From positions 3,030,709 through 3,094,708 of the forward strand of contig NZ_OY781106.1 in assembly GCF_963676475.1 (NCBI RefSeq): a DNA stretch of 64,000 nt. The letters run 5' to 3'. The notes beneath the pieces were generated by a model, which did not search any database, was not told the DNA's origin, and saw nothing but the letters and a program-made list of their open reading frames with translations. The first letter of the stretch is position 1; each line of letters starts with the position of its first letter. Both the position numbers and the translations under genes were made by a program. This DNA comes from an uncultured Celeribacter sp. Lineage in GTDB: Bacteria > Pseudomonadota > Alphaproteobacteria > Rhodobacterales > Rhodobacteraceae. Shown in pieces: positions 54,909 to 63,470 of the stretch.

Positions 54909-56654
54909 TCACTCGGGCGGGCGCAACCCCGCGGCCCGCATCCGACGCAGGATGGTCGAGCGGTTGACCCCGAACCGCCGCGCGGCGCGGGCCATGTTCC
55001 AGTCGCAGGCGACCAAAACCTGCTCCAGCGAGTCCCATGGGTTTGTCGATGCGGGCGACCCGTCGGCAGGGTCGGCCACGACCGGATGGGGCAGATCGGG
55101 AAGGTCGATCACCGAGCCGACGCAAAGCGCGGCGGCGGTATCGAGCACTTGTTCCATCTCGCGGATGTTGCCGGGCCAGGTCCGTCCCATCAATTCGGCG
55201 CGTGCAGACGGCGACAGGCGCACCGCGTCGGCGGTATGGCGCCGCAGATGGCGCGACATCAGCCAGTCGAGATCGCGCCGCATCCTGAGCGGCGGCACGC
55301 TGAGAACGTAGCCCGCCAACCGGTGGAACAGTGTGCGGGGCAAATGGATCCGGGCCGGGTCGAGGCAGCTTGTGGAAAGCGTCCGAAGATCAGGGCGGCG
55401 GTCGAGCAAACCGCTCAGGGCGATGGCCGTCTCGTCGCTCAACTCCTCGACCCGGCGCAAAAGAAGCGTCGTCAGGCTCACCGTGTCGAGGCACAGATCG
55501 GCGATGTCCTCCGGGCGCAGTGTGGCGCATTCGAGGCTGATGAAGCCCTGCGCCTTGCTCATCATGTGGATCGCACGGGCGAGTTTGGTCTTGCCGGTGC
55601 CGGTTTCCCCGGTGATCCATAGCGGGACGTTTCCCGGGGCCAACCGTTCCGCCTGACCCAAAAGCCGGGCCATGTCCGGGTCGCCGCCGGTCAGACCGGC
55701 CAAAGCCCCGCCGCGCCGCATTCCCGGATGCGCTTGTCGCGGGGCCTTCGGCGCAATGGCATGGCCAAAGAGGGCTCCACCGTCGCGCATCTCGATCACC
55801 CGCTCTTCGGTGGGACGGTCGCGCATCAGATCCGGCAGATCATCGACGCTGACACTCAGGACCTCGTCGATCCGGCGCCCGAGAATTTGCCCCGTTTCGG
55901 GGAACAACCGTCGCGCCGCACGGGTATAGCCCAGCACCCGACCCGAGCCGTCCAGCCGCACGGCGGCTTCGGGGTCCACATCGAGGAACTCCGGGCTGGA
56001 CGACAGGCGCAGCACCCAGTCGCGCGGGCTTTCGGCCATCAGATTGGCCATCTCGACGCGGCGCGCGGCGGAGGTGACGAGGCTCATCGCCAAGTTCTGG
56101 CTGCTTTTGGGGGTGGGGGAGCGCAGAAGCGAAATATCGAGCACGGCGGCCAATTGCCCGAGGCTGTCGAAGATCGGCGCCGCGGTACAAGACAGGGCCA
56201 CATGGGCATTGCCGAAATGATCGTCCTGATGCACGGTCACCGGCTCTTGCGTGACGATACAGGCGCCGACACCGCAGGTTCCGGCCAGATCCTCGGACCA
56301 GTTCGATCCGAGATAGAGGCCCGCACTGCGCAGATCCTCGGTAAAGAGATCGTCGCCAAAAAAGTCGACGCAGACGCCCTTGGCATCGGTCAGCAACAGA
56401 ACGTAATTTTGCCCGGCCACTTGCCGAAACAGAGATTGCAGTCCCGTGCGCGCGGTCGCGATCAGCCATTCGGCCTGTTTGCGGTGGTCGCGCAATTCCG
56501 CATCGGTCACGATATAGGCCGGATCCGAACGCATCGGATCCATGCCGTAAAGCTCAACACAACGCCGCCAGGAGGCCGAGACAAAATTGTCCCGCCCGGT
56601 CTGGCCGCCGTCGAGCACCTGCCCGATCTCTTCGACATGCCGTGCGTGTTTCAT
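54909..56654 (-). CDS. AcoR-like GAF/Fis-type regulator with degenerate AAA+ domain
   Basis: A 581-residue regulator. Residues about 75-180 form the sensor (GAF-type, LGSNWSEDLAGTCGVGACIV), about 215-300 look PAS-like, and 325-520 are AAA+. Walker A GETGTGKT (349-356) is kept, but the 40-odd residues that carry GAFTGA are absent and Walker B reads LLLRRVEEL (397-405), losing both acids. WPGNIREMEQVL and a C-terminal Fis-type HTH (about 543-575, ARRFGVNRSTILRRM) are intact. It therefore probably acts without sigma-54. The start is uncertain; a GTG 15 codons earlier has GGGAGG nearby only downstream. Confidence 0.82.
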   Translation of the reverse strand: MKHARHVEEIGQVLDGGQTGRDNFVSASWRRCVELYGMDPMRSDPAYIVTDAELRDHRKQAEWLIATARTGLQSLFRQVAGQNYVLLLTDAKGVCVDFFGDDLFTEDLRSAGLYLGSNWSEDLAGTCGVGACIVTQEPVTVHQDDHFGNAHVALSCTAAPIFDSLGQLAAVLDISLLRSPTPKSSQNLAMSLVTSAARRVEMANLMAESPRDWVLRLSSSPEFLDVDPEAAVRLDGSGRVLGYTRAARRLFPETGQILGRRIDEVLSVSVDDLPDLMRDRPTEERVIEMRDGGALFGHAIAPKAPRQAHPGMRRGGALAGLTGGDPDMARLLGQAERLAPGNVPLWITGETGTGKTKLARAIHMMSKAQGFISLECATLRPEDIADLCLDTVSLTTLLLRRVEELSDETAIALSGLLDRRPDLRTLSTSCLDPARIHLPRTLFHRLAGYVLSVPPLRMRRDLDWLMSRHLRRHTADAVRLSPSARAELMGRTWPGNIREMEQVLDTAAALCVGSVIDLPDLPHPVVADPADGSPASTNPWDSLEQVLVACDWNMARAARRFGVNRSTILRRMRAAGLRPPE

Positions 56655-56809
56655 GGCACTTGCTTCATGGCGCGTCGCCTCCCGGTGGAAATGTAGCACA
56701 GGATTGGGACAAGCCTAGATTGGAAAAAGGTCGAAGACCGCCGCGGCGGGCGATTGCCGAGAGATCGGGGGCTTGCTCTCAGGGGGCCAACCGGTTCCGG
56801 GGCTGCGGC

Positions 56810-57655
56810 TCACCCGCTCAGGGATCTCAGGATGTCTCGCACGCGTTCTGCGTCTTCGGGGCGGGCGAGGCAGGGCGCATGGCCGCAGTCAAATTCGGTC
56901 ACACCGGGCCGTGGCCCACGTTGACGCATCAGCTCAAAGACTTCGACCGGCAGGATATCCGAGCTTTTGCCCCGAATGACATGGCAGGGTGTTTCGATGC
57001 GCATATAGCGGTCCCATGAGGTCAGCTCTTGTCGCGAGGCGGTGAACTGGGTGGTGATCTTTGGGTCGTAATGCAGGCTCAGGGTCCCGTCATCGCGCCG
57101 TCTGAGCGAAGTTCGCGCCATACGCCGCCAATAGGCGTCGGGGGCCTGGCCAAAGGGACGATAGACCGCGCGCAGCCAGGTCTCGGCCTCAGACACTTTG
57201 GCAAAGACCGGCGGGTCGCTGACATAGGTGGTGATGCGGTCGATGGCCACATCGGGCATTTCCGGACCGATGTCGTTGATGACGAGCGCGCTTAGGCGGT
57301 CGGCCTGACGCCCGGAGGCCAGCCGCATCCCGATCAATCCGCCAAGCGAGGTGCCGAACCAATCCGCCTGGGCAAAGCCATAGTGATCCATCAGATCCAT
57401 CGCGATGCCGGCATAATATTCGACCGAATATTCGGCCTCGGGGTTCGAGGACCAGCTCGACAGCCCGCGCCCGATGGTGTCCGGGCAGATCACGAAATAG
57501 TCGTCCGAGAGCGCGGCGGCAAGCTCGTCGAAATCCCGCCCCGTGCGCGCCAATCCGTGCCACATCACCAGCGGCCGCCCGGCGGGATCGCCCCATTCGG
57601 TCACATGAATTTCGTGATCCATGACAGGGACGAGAGAGAAACGTGGCGAGATCAT
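56810..57655 (-). CDS. Alpha/beta hydrolase
   Basis: A 281-residue esterase/lactonase-like fold. Oxyanion-loop HG at 33-34 (MWHGLARTG), nucleophile S103 in FGTSLGGLIG and a late His in CGHAPCLARPEDAE. The ATG overlaps the livM stop (ATGA), so it is translated with the ABC importer. Together with the monooxygenase downstream, hydrolysis of an ester or lactone product is a reasonable guess; the substrate is not shown by sequence. Confidence 0.85.
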   Translation of the reverse strand: MISPRFSLVPVMDHEIHVTEWGDPAGRPLVMWHGLARTGRDFDELAAALSDDYFVICPDTIGRGLSSWSSNPEAEYSVEYYAGIAMDLMDHYGFAQADWFGTSLGGLIGMRLASGRQADRLSALVINDIGPEMPDVAIDRITTYVSDPPVFAKVSEAETWLRAVYRPFGQAPDAYWRRMARTSLRRRDDGTLSLHYDPKITTQFTASRQELTSWDRYMRIETPCHVIRGKSSDILPVEVFELMRQRGPRPGVTEFDCGHAPCLARPEDAERVRDILRSLSG

Positions 57656-58734
57656 GCGCCTTTCCTCCCTGTCATCACCGTGCCCGCGATCCCTCTGGGA
57701 AAGAAATAGACCAGCAGAATAAAGATGATCCCCAACCAGAACAGCCAACGATCCGGGGCCAGAAGCTCCGGCAGGAGGGGCACACCCGCCAGCGCCTCGG
57801 ACGCCGCGCCCATGAGATCGCGCAGGTAATATTGCGCGAGGATCAGAAGCACCGCCCCGATCACGGCCCCCCACATCGTGCCCATGCCGCCGATCACCAC
57901 CATCAACAGGATGTCGATCATGATGGAAAAGGAAAGTGCGGTATCGGGTCCGGTGTATTTGAGCCAGACCGCATAGACCGTCCCCGCCAGCGAGGCGATG
58001 GTGGCCGAAAGGCAAAAGACGGCGGTGCGATAGGCGACGACGCGATACCCGATGGCCTCGGCGCGCGCCTCGTTTTCTCGGATGGCTTTCAGCACGGTGC
58101 CAAAGGGCGACCCGACAAAGCGCAGCATGGCGAGGAAGAGGATCAGCGAGGTGATGAAGACGAAATAATAGGCCGCGAGCTTGCCGTTCAGCTTGACGTC
58201 CCAGAGCCGGACGACCTTCCCGTCGGCATCGGTCAAAAGCTTGGTCGCGGTTTTGAACAGATCGGGAGATTTGTAGATGATCCCGTCTTCGCCGCCGGTG
58301 ATCTGCGACAATTGCGAGGCGAGCACCAAAACGACGGAGGCCGCCGCCAAGGTGATCATCGCGAAAAAGATCGCCTTGACGCGTAGCGACAGCAATCCGA
58401 TGGCCACGGCAAAGACCAGCGAGACCGCAACCCCGGCCAGCGCGCCGAGGAGCACCGGGGTCCAGCCCGGTCCCATCTGTTTGAGCAGGATCGCGGCGCC
58501 ATAGGCGCCGAAGCCGAAGAACATCGTATGGGCAAAGCTGACAATCCCCGTATAGCCGATCAACAAATCGAAACTGGCCACCAGGACGATAAAGATGCAG
58601 ATCCGCGCGGCCACTTCGAGCGAGCGGACATCCTGAAACAGGAAGGGCGCGAAAAGCAGCAGCGCCGCGATCAGGGCGACCACGCCCTTGATGACGAGGG
58701 TGCCGGTGGTGTGTCGGGTGTCTGACGTGATCAT
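57652..58734 (-). CDS. livM: LIV-type (HAAT) ABC transporter permease
   Basis: A 360-residue LivM permease with about 10 helices. The FDLLIGYTGIVSFAHTMFFG motif is diagnostic, and IRENEARAEAIGYRVVAYRT matches the ATPase-contact loop. It belongs with livH, livF, livG and livK here. Such systems also import amides, aromatic acids and other small organics, so branched-chain amino acids should not be assumed. Confidence 0.92.
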   Translation of the reverse strand: MITSDTRHTTGTLVIKGVVALIAALLLFAPFLFQDVRSLEVAARICIFIVLVASFDLLIGYTGIVSFAHTMFFGFGAYGAAILLKQMGPGWTPVLLGALAGVAVSLVFAVAIGLLSLRVKAIFFAMITLAAASVVLVLASQLSQITGGEDGIIYKSPDLFKTATKLLTDADGKVVRLWDVKLNGKLAAYYFVFITSLILFLAMLRFVGSPFGTVLKAIRENEARAEAIGYRVVAYRTAVFCLSATIASLAGTVYAVWLKYTGPDTALSFSIMIDILLMVVIGGMGTMWGAVIGAVLLILAQYYLRDLMGAASEALAGVPLLPELLAPDRWLFWLGIIFILLVYFFPRGIAGTVMTGRKGA

Positions 58735-58744
58735 CGTATCCTCC

Positions 58745-59749
58745 TCACTTGACCGCCGGGCGCAATCCGTTCGGGCGCCACAACAGAATTGCCACCATCA
58801 GGATCATGTTCGAGGCCAGCGCCAGTTTCGGCGCGAGAAAGCCAACGTAATTCGACATCAACCCGACGAGGAGCGCGCCCAAAAGCGTGCCCTCGATTGA
58901 GCCGAGGCCGCCGATGATGACCACGATGAACACGACGATCATCAGATCGGCCCCCATATGCGGGGTGATCAGAGTTTCATACCCGGCCCACATCGCACCG
59001 CCGAGTGCCGCCAGCGCAGAACCCAGCATGAAGACGCCGATGAACAGCCGGTCGACGCGAAAGCCCAAGGCCTCGACCATTTCGCGGTCTTCCACCCCGG
59101 CGCGGATCAGCAACCCGATACGGGTCCGGTTGAGACCGACATAAAGCAGGACGAAGACCCCGGCACCCAGAGCAAAGGCGAAGGCACGGTAAATTTCGAT
59201 CGAGACATCGCCGATGATCCAGGAGCCTTCCAGAAAATGCGGTCGCGCCACGGAAAAGGGTGTGCCGCCCCAAAAGGCGAGAATGGTCTGTTCGGCGACG
59301 ATCATCGCTCCGATGGTGATCAGGATCTGACGCAGGTGGTCGCGGTAGACCGGTTTGATGATCACCGTTTCGAAAAACCAGCCTGCGATCAGGCCGAAAC
59401 AGATCGCGGCGAGATAGGCCGCCGCCAGGGCAGAGGCGTTCAGGACCCAGCTGTCGGCGGCCAGCCAGCCGCCCAATCCCGCCAGAACGGCGGCGGAGAT
59501 AAAGGCCCCGAAGCTGACAAAGGCGGAATGGCCGAAGTTCAGAACATCCATCAGCCCGAACACGAGGCTGAGCCCGGAGGCCATGAGGAACAGCATCATG
59601 CCCATGGCCAATCCGGCCACGGTCAGGGTGATCCAGGACGACGGCGCGCCGATCAGGAGAAAGGCGATCAGGGCGACGGCGACCGGCAACAGGTTCACCC
59701 CGCCAGCCCGGTCCCAATAGGTGCTCAGAGTTGCAGTGCGTGCAGTCAT
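58745..59749 (-). CDS. livH: LIV-type (HAAT) ABC transporter permease
   Basis: A 334-residue permease with LivH signatures SGLSLVFGLMDVLNFGHSAF and VEDREMVEALGFRVDRLFIG. ATG 59749 is chosen because GGAGAG lies 5 nt upstream; the frame continues 10 codons further. It lies 10 bp before livM and 26 bp after livF. Confidence 0.92.
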   Translation of the reverse strand: MTARTATLSTYWDRAGGVNLLPVAVALIAFLLIGAPSSWITLTVAGLAMGMMLFLMASGLSLVFGLMDVLNFGHSAFVSFGAFISAAVLAGLGGWLAADSWVLNASALAAAYLAAICFGLIAGWFFETVIIKPVYRDHLRQILITIGAMIVAEQTILAFWGGTPFSVARPHFLEGSWIIGDVSIEIYRAFAFALGAGVFVLLYVGLNRTRIGLLIRAGVEDREMVEALGFRVDRLFIGVFMLGSALAALGGAMWAGYETLITPHMGADLMIVVFIVVIIGGLGSIEGTLLGALLVGLMSNYVGFLAPKLALASNMILMVAILLWRPNGLRPAVK

Positions 59750-59775
59750 CTTTCTCTCCTCACATCTTTCTCTTT

Positions 59776-60480
59776 TCACAGCGACAGGCTCAAGAGCCGG
59801 TGTTGAAGCGCGGTATCGGCCACGAAATCGGCCATGGTCCCCGTGTGCGCGACACGTCCGTCGTCGATCACCGCCATGTCGCGGCCCAGGGATTTGGCAA
59901 AGGCGAAATTCTGTTCCACCAAGAGGATGGTGGTGGTCTGGGCGATCTCGCGGAAGGCTTCGGCCATGGCATCGACGATGGCGGGGGCAAGCCCCTTGGT
60001 CGGCTCATCAATCAGGATGAGCGCGCGCGGTTCGATGATCGCGCGGGCGACCGAGAGCATCTGTTTTTGGCCGCCGGACAGGCTCCAGGCCTGTTTGTCG
60101 CGGAACCGTTCGAGGGCGGGGAAAAGCGCGTGGATGCGTGCAAGCCGTGCGGGATCGAACCGGCCGTTCGAGGTCGCAAGGATCAGGTTTTCATCCACGG
60201 TCAGCGTGCCGAAAATGCCCATGTTCTCGGGGACATAGGCGATGCCCTTGCGGGCGATCTCGGCCGTGTGCAGCGCCGAGATGTCCTCGCCGCGAAACTG
60301 CACCGAACCGGGTGAGGGGGTCCAAAGCCCCATGATCGAGCGCAGCGTGGTGGTCTTGCCCGCGCCGTTGCGTCCCAGCAGGACAAAGACACCGCCCTCG
60401 GGGACCTCAAAGCTGATATCGTGCAGTACGGCGTATTGCCCGATGTCGGTTTTCATGTTGCGGATCGACAAAAGGCTCAT
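59776..60480 (-). CDS. livF: LIV-type ABC transporter ATPase
   Basis: A 234-residue ATPase of the usual LivF size. Walker A LLGRNGAGKTTTLRSI, signature WSLSGGQKQMLSVARAI, Walker B ALILIDEPTKGLAP and H-region ILLVEQN are intact. The start overlaps the livG stop (ATGA). Confidence 0.94.
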   Translation of the reverse strand: MSLLSIRNMKTDIGQYAVLHDISFEVPEGGVFVLLGRNGAGKTTTLRSIMGLWTPSPGSVQFRGEDISALHTAEIARKGIAYVPENMGIFGTLTVDENLILATSNGRFDPARLARIHALFPALERFRDKQAWSLSGGQKQMLSVARAIIEPRALILIDEPTKGLAPAIVDAMAEAFREIAQTTTILLVEQNFAFAKSLGRDMAVIDDGRVAHTGTMADFVADTALQHRLLSLSL

Positions 60481-61256
60481 GCTGCGTCCTCCCCGTCCGT
60501 CCCTTGGGCCGTGCCGAGGTAGACGTCGCGCACGATGCGGCTGGACATGATTTCGTTCGGGTCGCCATCGGCCAAAAGCTCGCCGTTGTGCAGCACGATG
60601 ATCCGGTCGGCCAGCGCGCGGACAACCTCCATCTTATGTTCGACGAGCAGCACGGTTTTGGATGTGTCGGCCTTGATCTGGGCGATCAGATCAAGAACAT
60701 CGGGCGCGTGGTCGAGGCTCATCCCAGCGGTCGGTTCGTCGAACATGTAGACATCGGGTTCCATCGCCATCAGCAGCGCCACTTCGAGTTTGCGCTGATC
60801 GCCATGCGGCAGGGTGGCGGCAGCTTGATGGGCGACGGGCGAGAGCCGGGTTGCCTCAAGGTAATGTTCAGCCTTGCGCGTCAACTCGCGAAACCCGGAC
60901 ACCGGGCGGAACATGCGCCAGCCATGCCCGGAGCGCGCCTGAACGGCGAGCCGGATGTTTTCAAGCACGGTGAGCTGTGGAAACAGGTTGGTGAGCTGAA
61001 ACGCGCGTCCCACGCCGTGATGCGCGCGCGCCGAGGGCGAGAGCCTGGTGATCTCCGTGCCATCCTTGAGCACGCGGCCTGAGGTCGCGGTGAGCTGGCC
61101 GGAAATCAGATTGAAAAACGTGGTCTTGCCCGCGCCATTTGGCCCGACGATCACGGTGAGCTCACCGGGGTGAAAGGCGCAGGAGACGCTATTGACCGCG
61201 ACATGGCCGCCAAAGCGGATTGTCAGGTCCTCGGTCACAAGGGAAGGGGAAGTCAT
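60477..61256 (-). CDS. livG: LIV-type ABC transporter ATPase
   Basis: A 259-residue ATPase. Walker A VGPNGAGKTTFFNLISG and the LivG-type GVGRAFQLTNLFPQLTVLEN Q-loop region are clear; the signature reads ATLPHGDQRKLEVALLM (PHGDQ, usual in this group) and Walker B is YMFDEPTAGM. ATG 61256 has GGAT 8 nt upstream; another ATG two codons earlier is too close to that site. About 165 bp with a perfect hairpin separates it from livK. Confidence 0.93.
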   Translation of the reverse strand: MTSPSLVTEDLTIRFGGHVAVNSVSCAFHPGELTVIVGPNGAGKTTFFNLISGQLTATSGRVLKDGTEITRLSPSARAHHGVGRAFQLTNLFPQLTVLENIRLAVQARSGHGWRMFRPVSGFRELTRKAEHYLEATRLSPVAHQAAATLPHGDQRKLEVALLMAMEPDVYMFDEPTAGMSLDHAPDVLDLIAQIKADTSKTVLLVEHKMEVVRALADRIIVLHNGELLADGDPNEIMSSRIVRDVYLGTAQGTDGEDAA

Positions 61257-61380
61257 CGGCATATATCCGGTGTGATTAGGAAAGGTAAGGGCGGTCACGT
61301 GACCAGGCAGAGGCCTGAACGGCAGGCCGCCGAAACGAGGTCTGTCAGGCGGGGCCAGGCGTGTCACGACCGCCCGCTGT

Positions 61381-61405
61381 GCCCTCTCCCTGTTCGGGAG
61401 AGGGC
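61381..61405 (-). promoter_or_regulatory. Perfect hairpin between livK and livG
   Basis: GCCCTCTCCC and GGGAGAGGGC pair fully around TGTTC, 17 bp past the livK stop. No U-tract is present. Such structures after binding-protein genes often raise the ratio of receptor to membrane components by stabilising the upstream message or stopping part of the transcription. Confidence 0.6.
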
Positions 61406-61421
61406 AGGGACATGGCGGGGC

Positions 61422-62636
61422 TTAGTCCTGATTGTTGCGGCCGATGGGGATGTCCATTTCATCGGCGGGAATGATCCGCACTTTCTCGGGGATCGCCCAG
61501 TCGACCGCATCGTCGACCTTGATCTTGAAATGCAACATGTCCTGAAGCGCCTGATGGTCCTCGGGGCGGAAGGTCATCTCACCTTTCGGCGTGTCCCACG
61601 ACATGCCTTCCATGGTCGCGATCAGCGTGTCGGTCTCGTAATCGGGGGCGTCTTTGAGGGCCTTGACCACGGCGAGAGCTGCGGACATGCCGCCTGCGGT
61701 GAAAAAGTCCGGCGGGCTGCCGAAACGCTTCATGTGTTCGTCGACCAGCCACGCGTTGATGTCGTTGTCGAAGGCTTCGTAATAGTAATACACAGCCCCT
61801 TCCATGCCCGGAAAACGTTTGTAGGTCGGCAGCACCGGCAAAATATGGCCGCCCATGGAAATCTCGATGCCATAGCGTGAGGGGTCCATCGCCTGAATCT
61901 TGCCGGGCGCGTCACCGCCCCCTGCGAAATAGATCAGGATGACCTTGCGGCCTTCCTTGTCCTTGAGCGCGTTGAACAACCGCTCGGCATAGGCGGTGAA
62001 ATCGGTGGTGCCCTGCGGTGCGTATTCTTCGGACACGACCGTGGCGCCGGACCCGTCCAGAGCGGATTTGAAGGCGGTGATGCCGTCACGGCCAAAGGCG
62101 TAATCTTCCGCCAGCGTGGCGACATAGAGGTTTTCGTCGGGGTTGAGCGCCAGCGCCTGTGCCTGCATGTCCATCGAAGAATTGCGCGAGGTCTTGAACA
62201 CGTAGCGGTTGCTGTCCGGGCCGGTGAGGCTGTCGGCCACCGCGGGTTCGACGATCAGGATTTTTTCGTATTCTTCGGCGATCGGAAGCATCCCGACGGT
62301 CACGCCCGAAGAGGTTGCGCCGACGGCCAGTAGCACCTCGTCATCGCCGTAGGCTTCGGCCAGAACTGCACGCGCGATATCCGGCTTGAACTGGGTGTCC
62401 TTGACGATCAGCTCAATCGGCCGGCCGTTGATCTCGTTCGTGCCGCCGGTGCCATATTCGAGGCCCATCTCAAATCCGGTCTGTGCCTGTTTTGAAAAAG
62501 CTTCGAAACTGGACCCGCTGAGCCCGTGGATGAGGGCGATCTTGATCGCCTCCTGCGCGTGAACCGCCGTGGTCATGGTCGTGGTCAGCGCCATGCCCAT
62601 GCCGACGGTCGCGACGAGTCGCTTGAGTAACTTCAT
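61422..62636 (-). CDS. LIV-type periplasmic substrate-binding protein
   Basis: A 404-residue receptor with a Sec signal (VATVGMGMALTTTMTTAVHA, cut before QE), then IKIALIHGLSGSSFEAFSKQ and the VGATSSGVTVGMLPIAEEYE fold of type I binding proteins. VATLAEDYAFGRDG is typical of LivK/AmiC-like receptors. ATG 62636 has GGGAGG upstream. It is the first gene of the importer, divergent from the PAS-LuxR regulator, which may control it. The ligand is unknown. Confidence 0.9.
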   Translation of the reverse strand: MKLLKRLVATVGMGMALTTTMTTAVHAQEAIKIALIHGLSGSSFEAFSKQAQTGFEMGLEYGTGGTNEINGRPIELIVKDTQFKPDIARAVLAEAYGDDEVLLAVGATSSGVTVGMLPIAEEYEKILIVEPAVADSLTGPDSNRYVFKTSRNSSMDMQAQALALNPDENLYVATLAEDYAFGRDGITAFKSALDGSGATVVSEEYAPQGTTDFTAYAERLFNALKDKEGRKVILIYFAGGGDAPGKIQAMDPSRYGIEISMGGHILPVLPTYKRFPGMEGAVYYYYEAFDNDINAWLVDEHMKRFGSPPDFFTAGGMSAALAVVKALKDAPDYETDTLIATMEGMSWDTPKGEMTFRPEDHQALQDMLHFKIKVDDAVDWAIPEKVRIIPADEMDIPIGRNNQD

Positions 62637-62736
62637 GATTTCCTCCCATTTTGGCAGGCTCACCGCGTTGCATCCGCACGCGCGATGGACCTACCTTGCA
62701 AAGATGATCACATGGCAACCTTGAGGAGGCAATATC

Positions 62737-63339
62737 GTGGAAACACGTATAGATCGGGCCTATGAGACCGGCGACTTTGCCGAACTGGCCTATGCGTTCG
62801 CGCCGGTCGGCCTCGTCATCACGGAGAATCGCGTGATCCGCGATTGCAACGATGCCTTCGCCGACATGTTCGCCTATAGCCGCGATGAGCTGCGCAATCA
62901 GGTCTTTTCCATGCTCTACCCTTCGGGTGAGGAATTCGTGAACATCCGCGACCGGGGTGTCAAACAGCTGCGTGAAACCAACACCTATTGGGACGAGCGG
63001 ATCATGGCCAAAAAGACCGGGGAGCTGTTCTGGTGTCGGGTGAGGGGGCATTCTTTTACACCGGACGAGCCCTTGATGCGCGCTGTCTGGAGCTTTGCCG
63101 ATCTGTCTGAGACCCGACCCTATGTGCCCCTGACCCGACGCGAGCGCGAAATCATTTCCTACCTGTCGGACGGGCTGACCAGCAAGGAAATCGCCAACCA
63201 GCTCGACCTGTCGCATCGCACGGTCGAGGTTTACCGGGCCAAACTTTTGAAGAAATTCGGCGTGAGCAATTCCAGCGGGCTGTTTCAATCTCTGGGCGGC
63301 ATCGGCAGCGATCATGTGGTGTCGCGCAGCGGCGGGTAG
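62737..63339 (+). CDS. PAS domain plus LuxR-type HTH regulator
   Basis: A 200-residue protein. The PAS fold (about 12-120: FAPVGLVITENRVIRDCNDA, then NTYWDERIMAKKTGELFWCR) is followed by a LuxR/FixJ HTH (LTRREREIISYLSDGLTSKE, HRTVEVYRAKLLKKFGVSN). It has no receiver domain, so it probably senses a ligand or redox state directly. The GTG start has GAGGAGG about 7 nt upstream. Its divergent position 100 bp from the receptor gene suggests that it controls the importer. Confidence 0.87.
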   Translation: METRIDRAYETGDFAELAYAFAPVGLVITENRVIRDCNDAFADMFAYSRDELRNQVFSMLYPSGEEFVNIRDRGVKQLRETNTYWDERIMAKKTGELFWCRVRGHSFTPDEPLMRAVWSFADLSETRPYVPLTRREREIISYLSDGLTSKEIANQLDLSHRTVEVYRAKLLKKFGVSNSSGLFQSLGGIGSDHVVSRSGG

Positions 63340-63386
63340 CGTGCGGCCTTTTGCATCGGGGCGCGTTTGGAGCAAGGTTCCGAATT

Positions 63387-63456
63387 TATGTGCATCGTTT
63401 TTTAATTTGTTGCACATAGCTGCTGTGTGCATCATAAATGAGTTTGTTGCACATAG
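63387..63456. repeat. Two tandem palindromic repeats upstream of the truncated gene
   Basis: Two near-identical units with a 37-bp period. Both contain TGTGCATC (63389-63396, 63426-63433) and TTTGTTGCACATAG (63406-63419, 63443-63456). Each unit is itself an inverted repeat, TGTGCA facing TGCACA (extended to TATGTGCA / TGCACATA in the first). The second ends 14 bp before the ATG at 63471, so this is likely an operator pair for that gene. Confidence 0.7.
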
Positions 63457-63470
63457 TTCAAAGGCCAATC

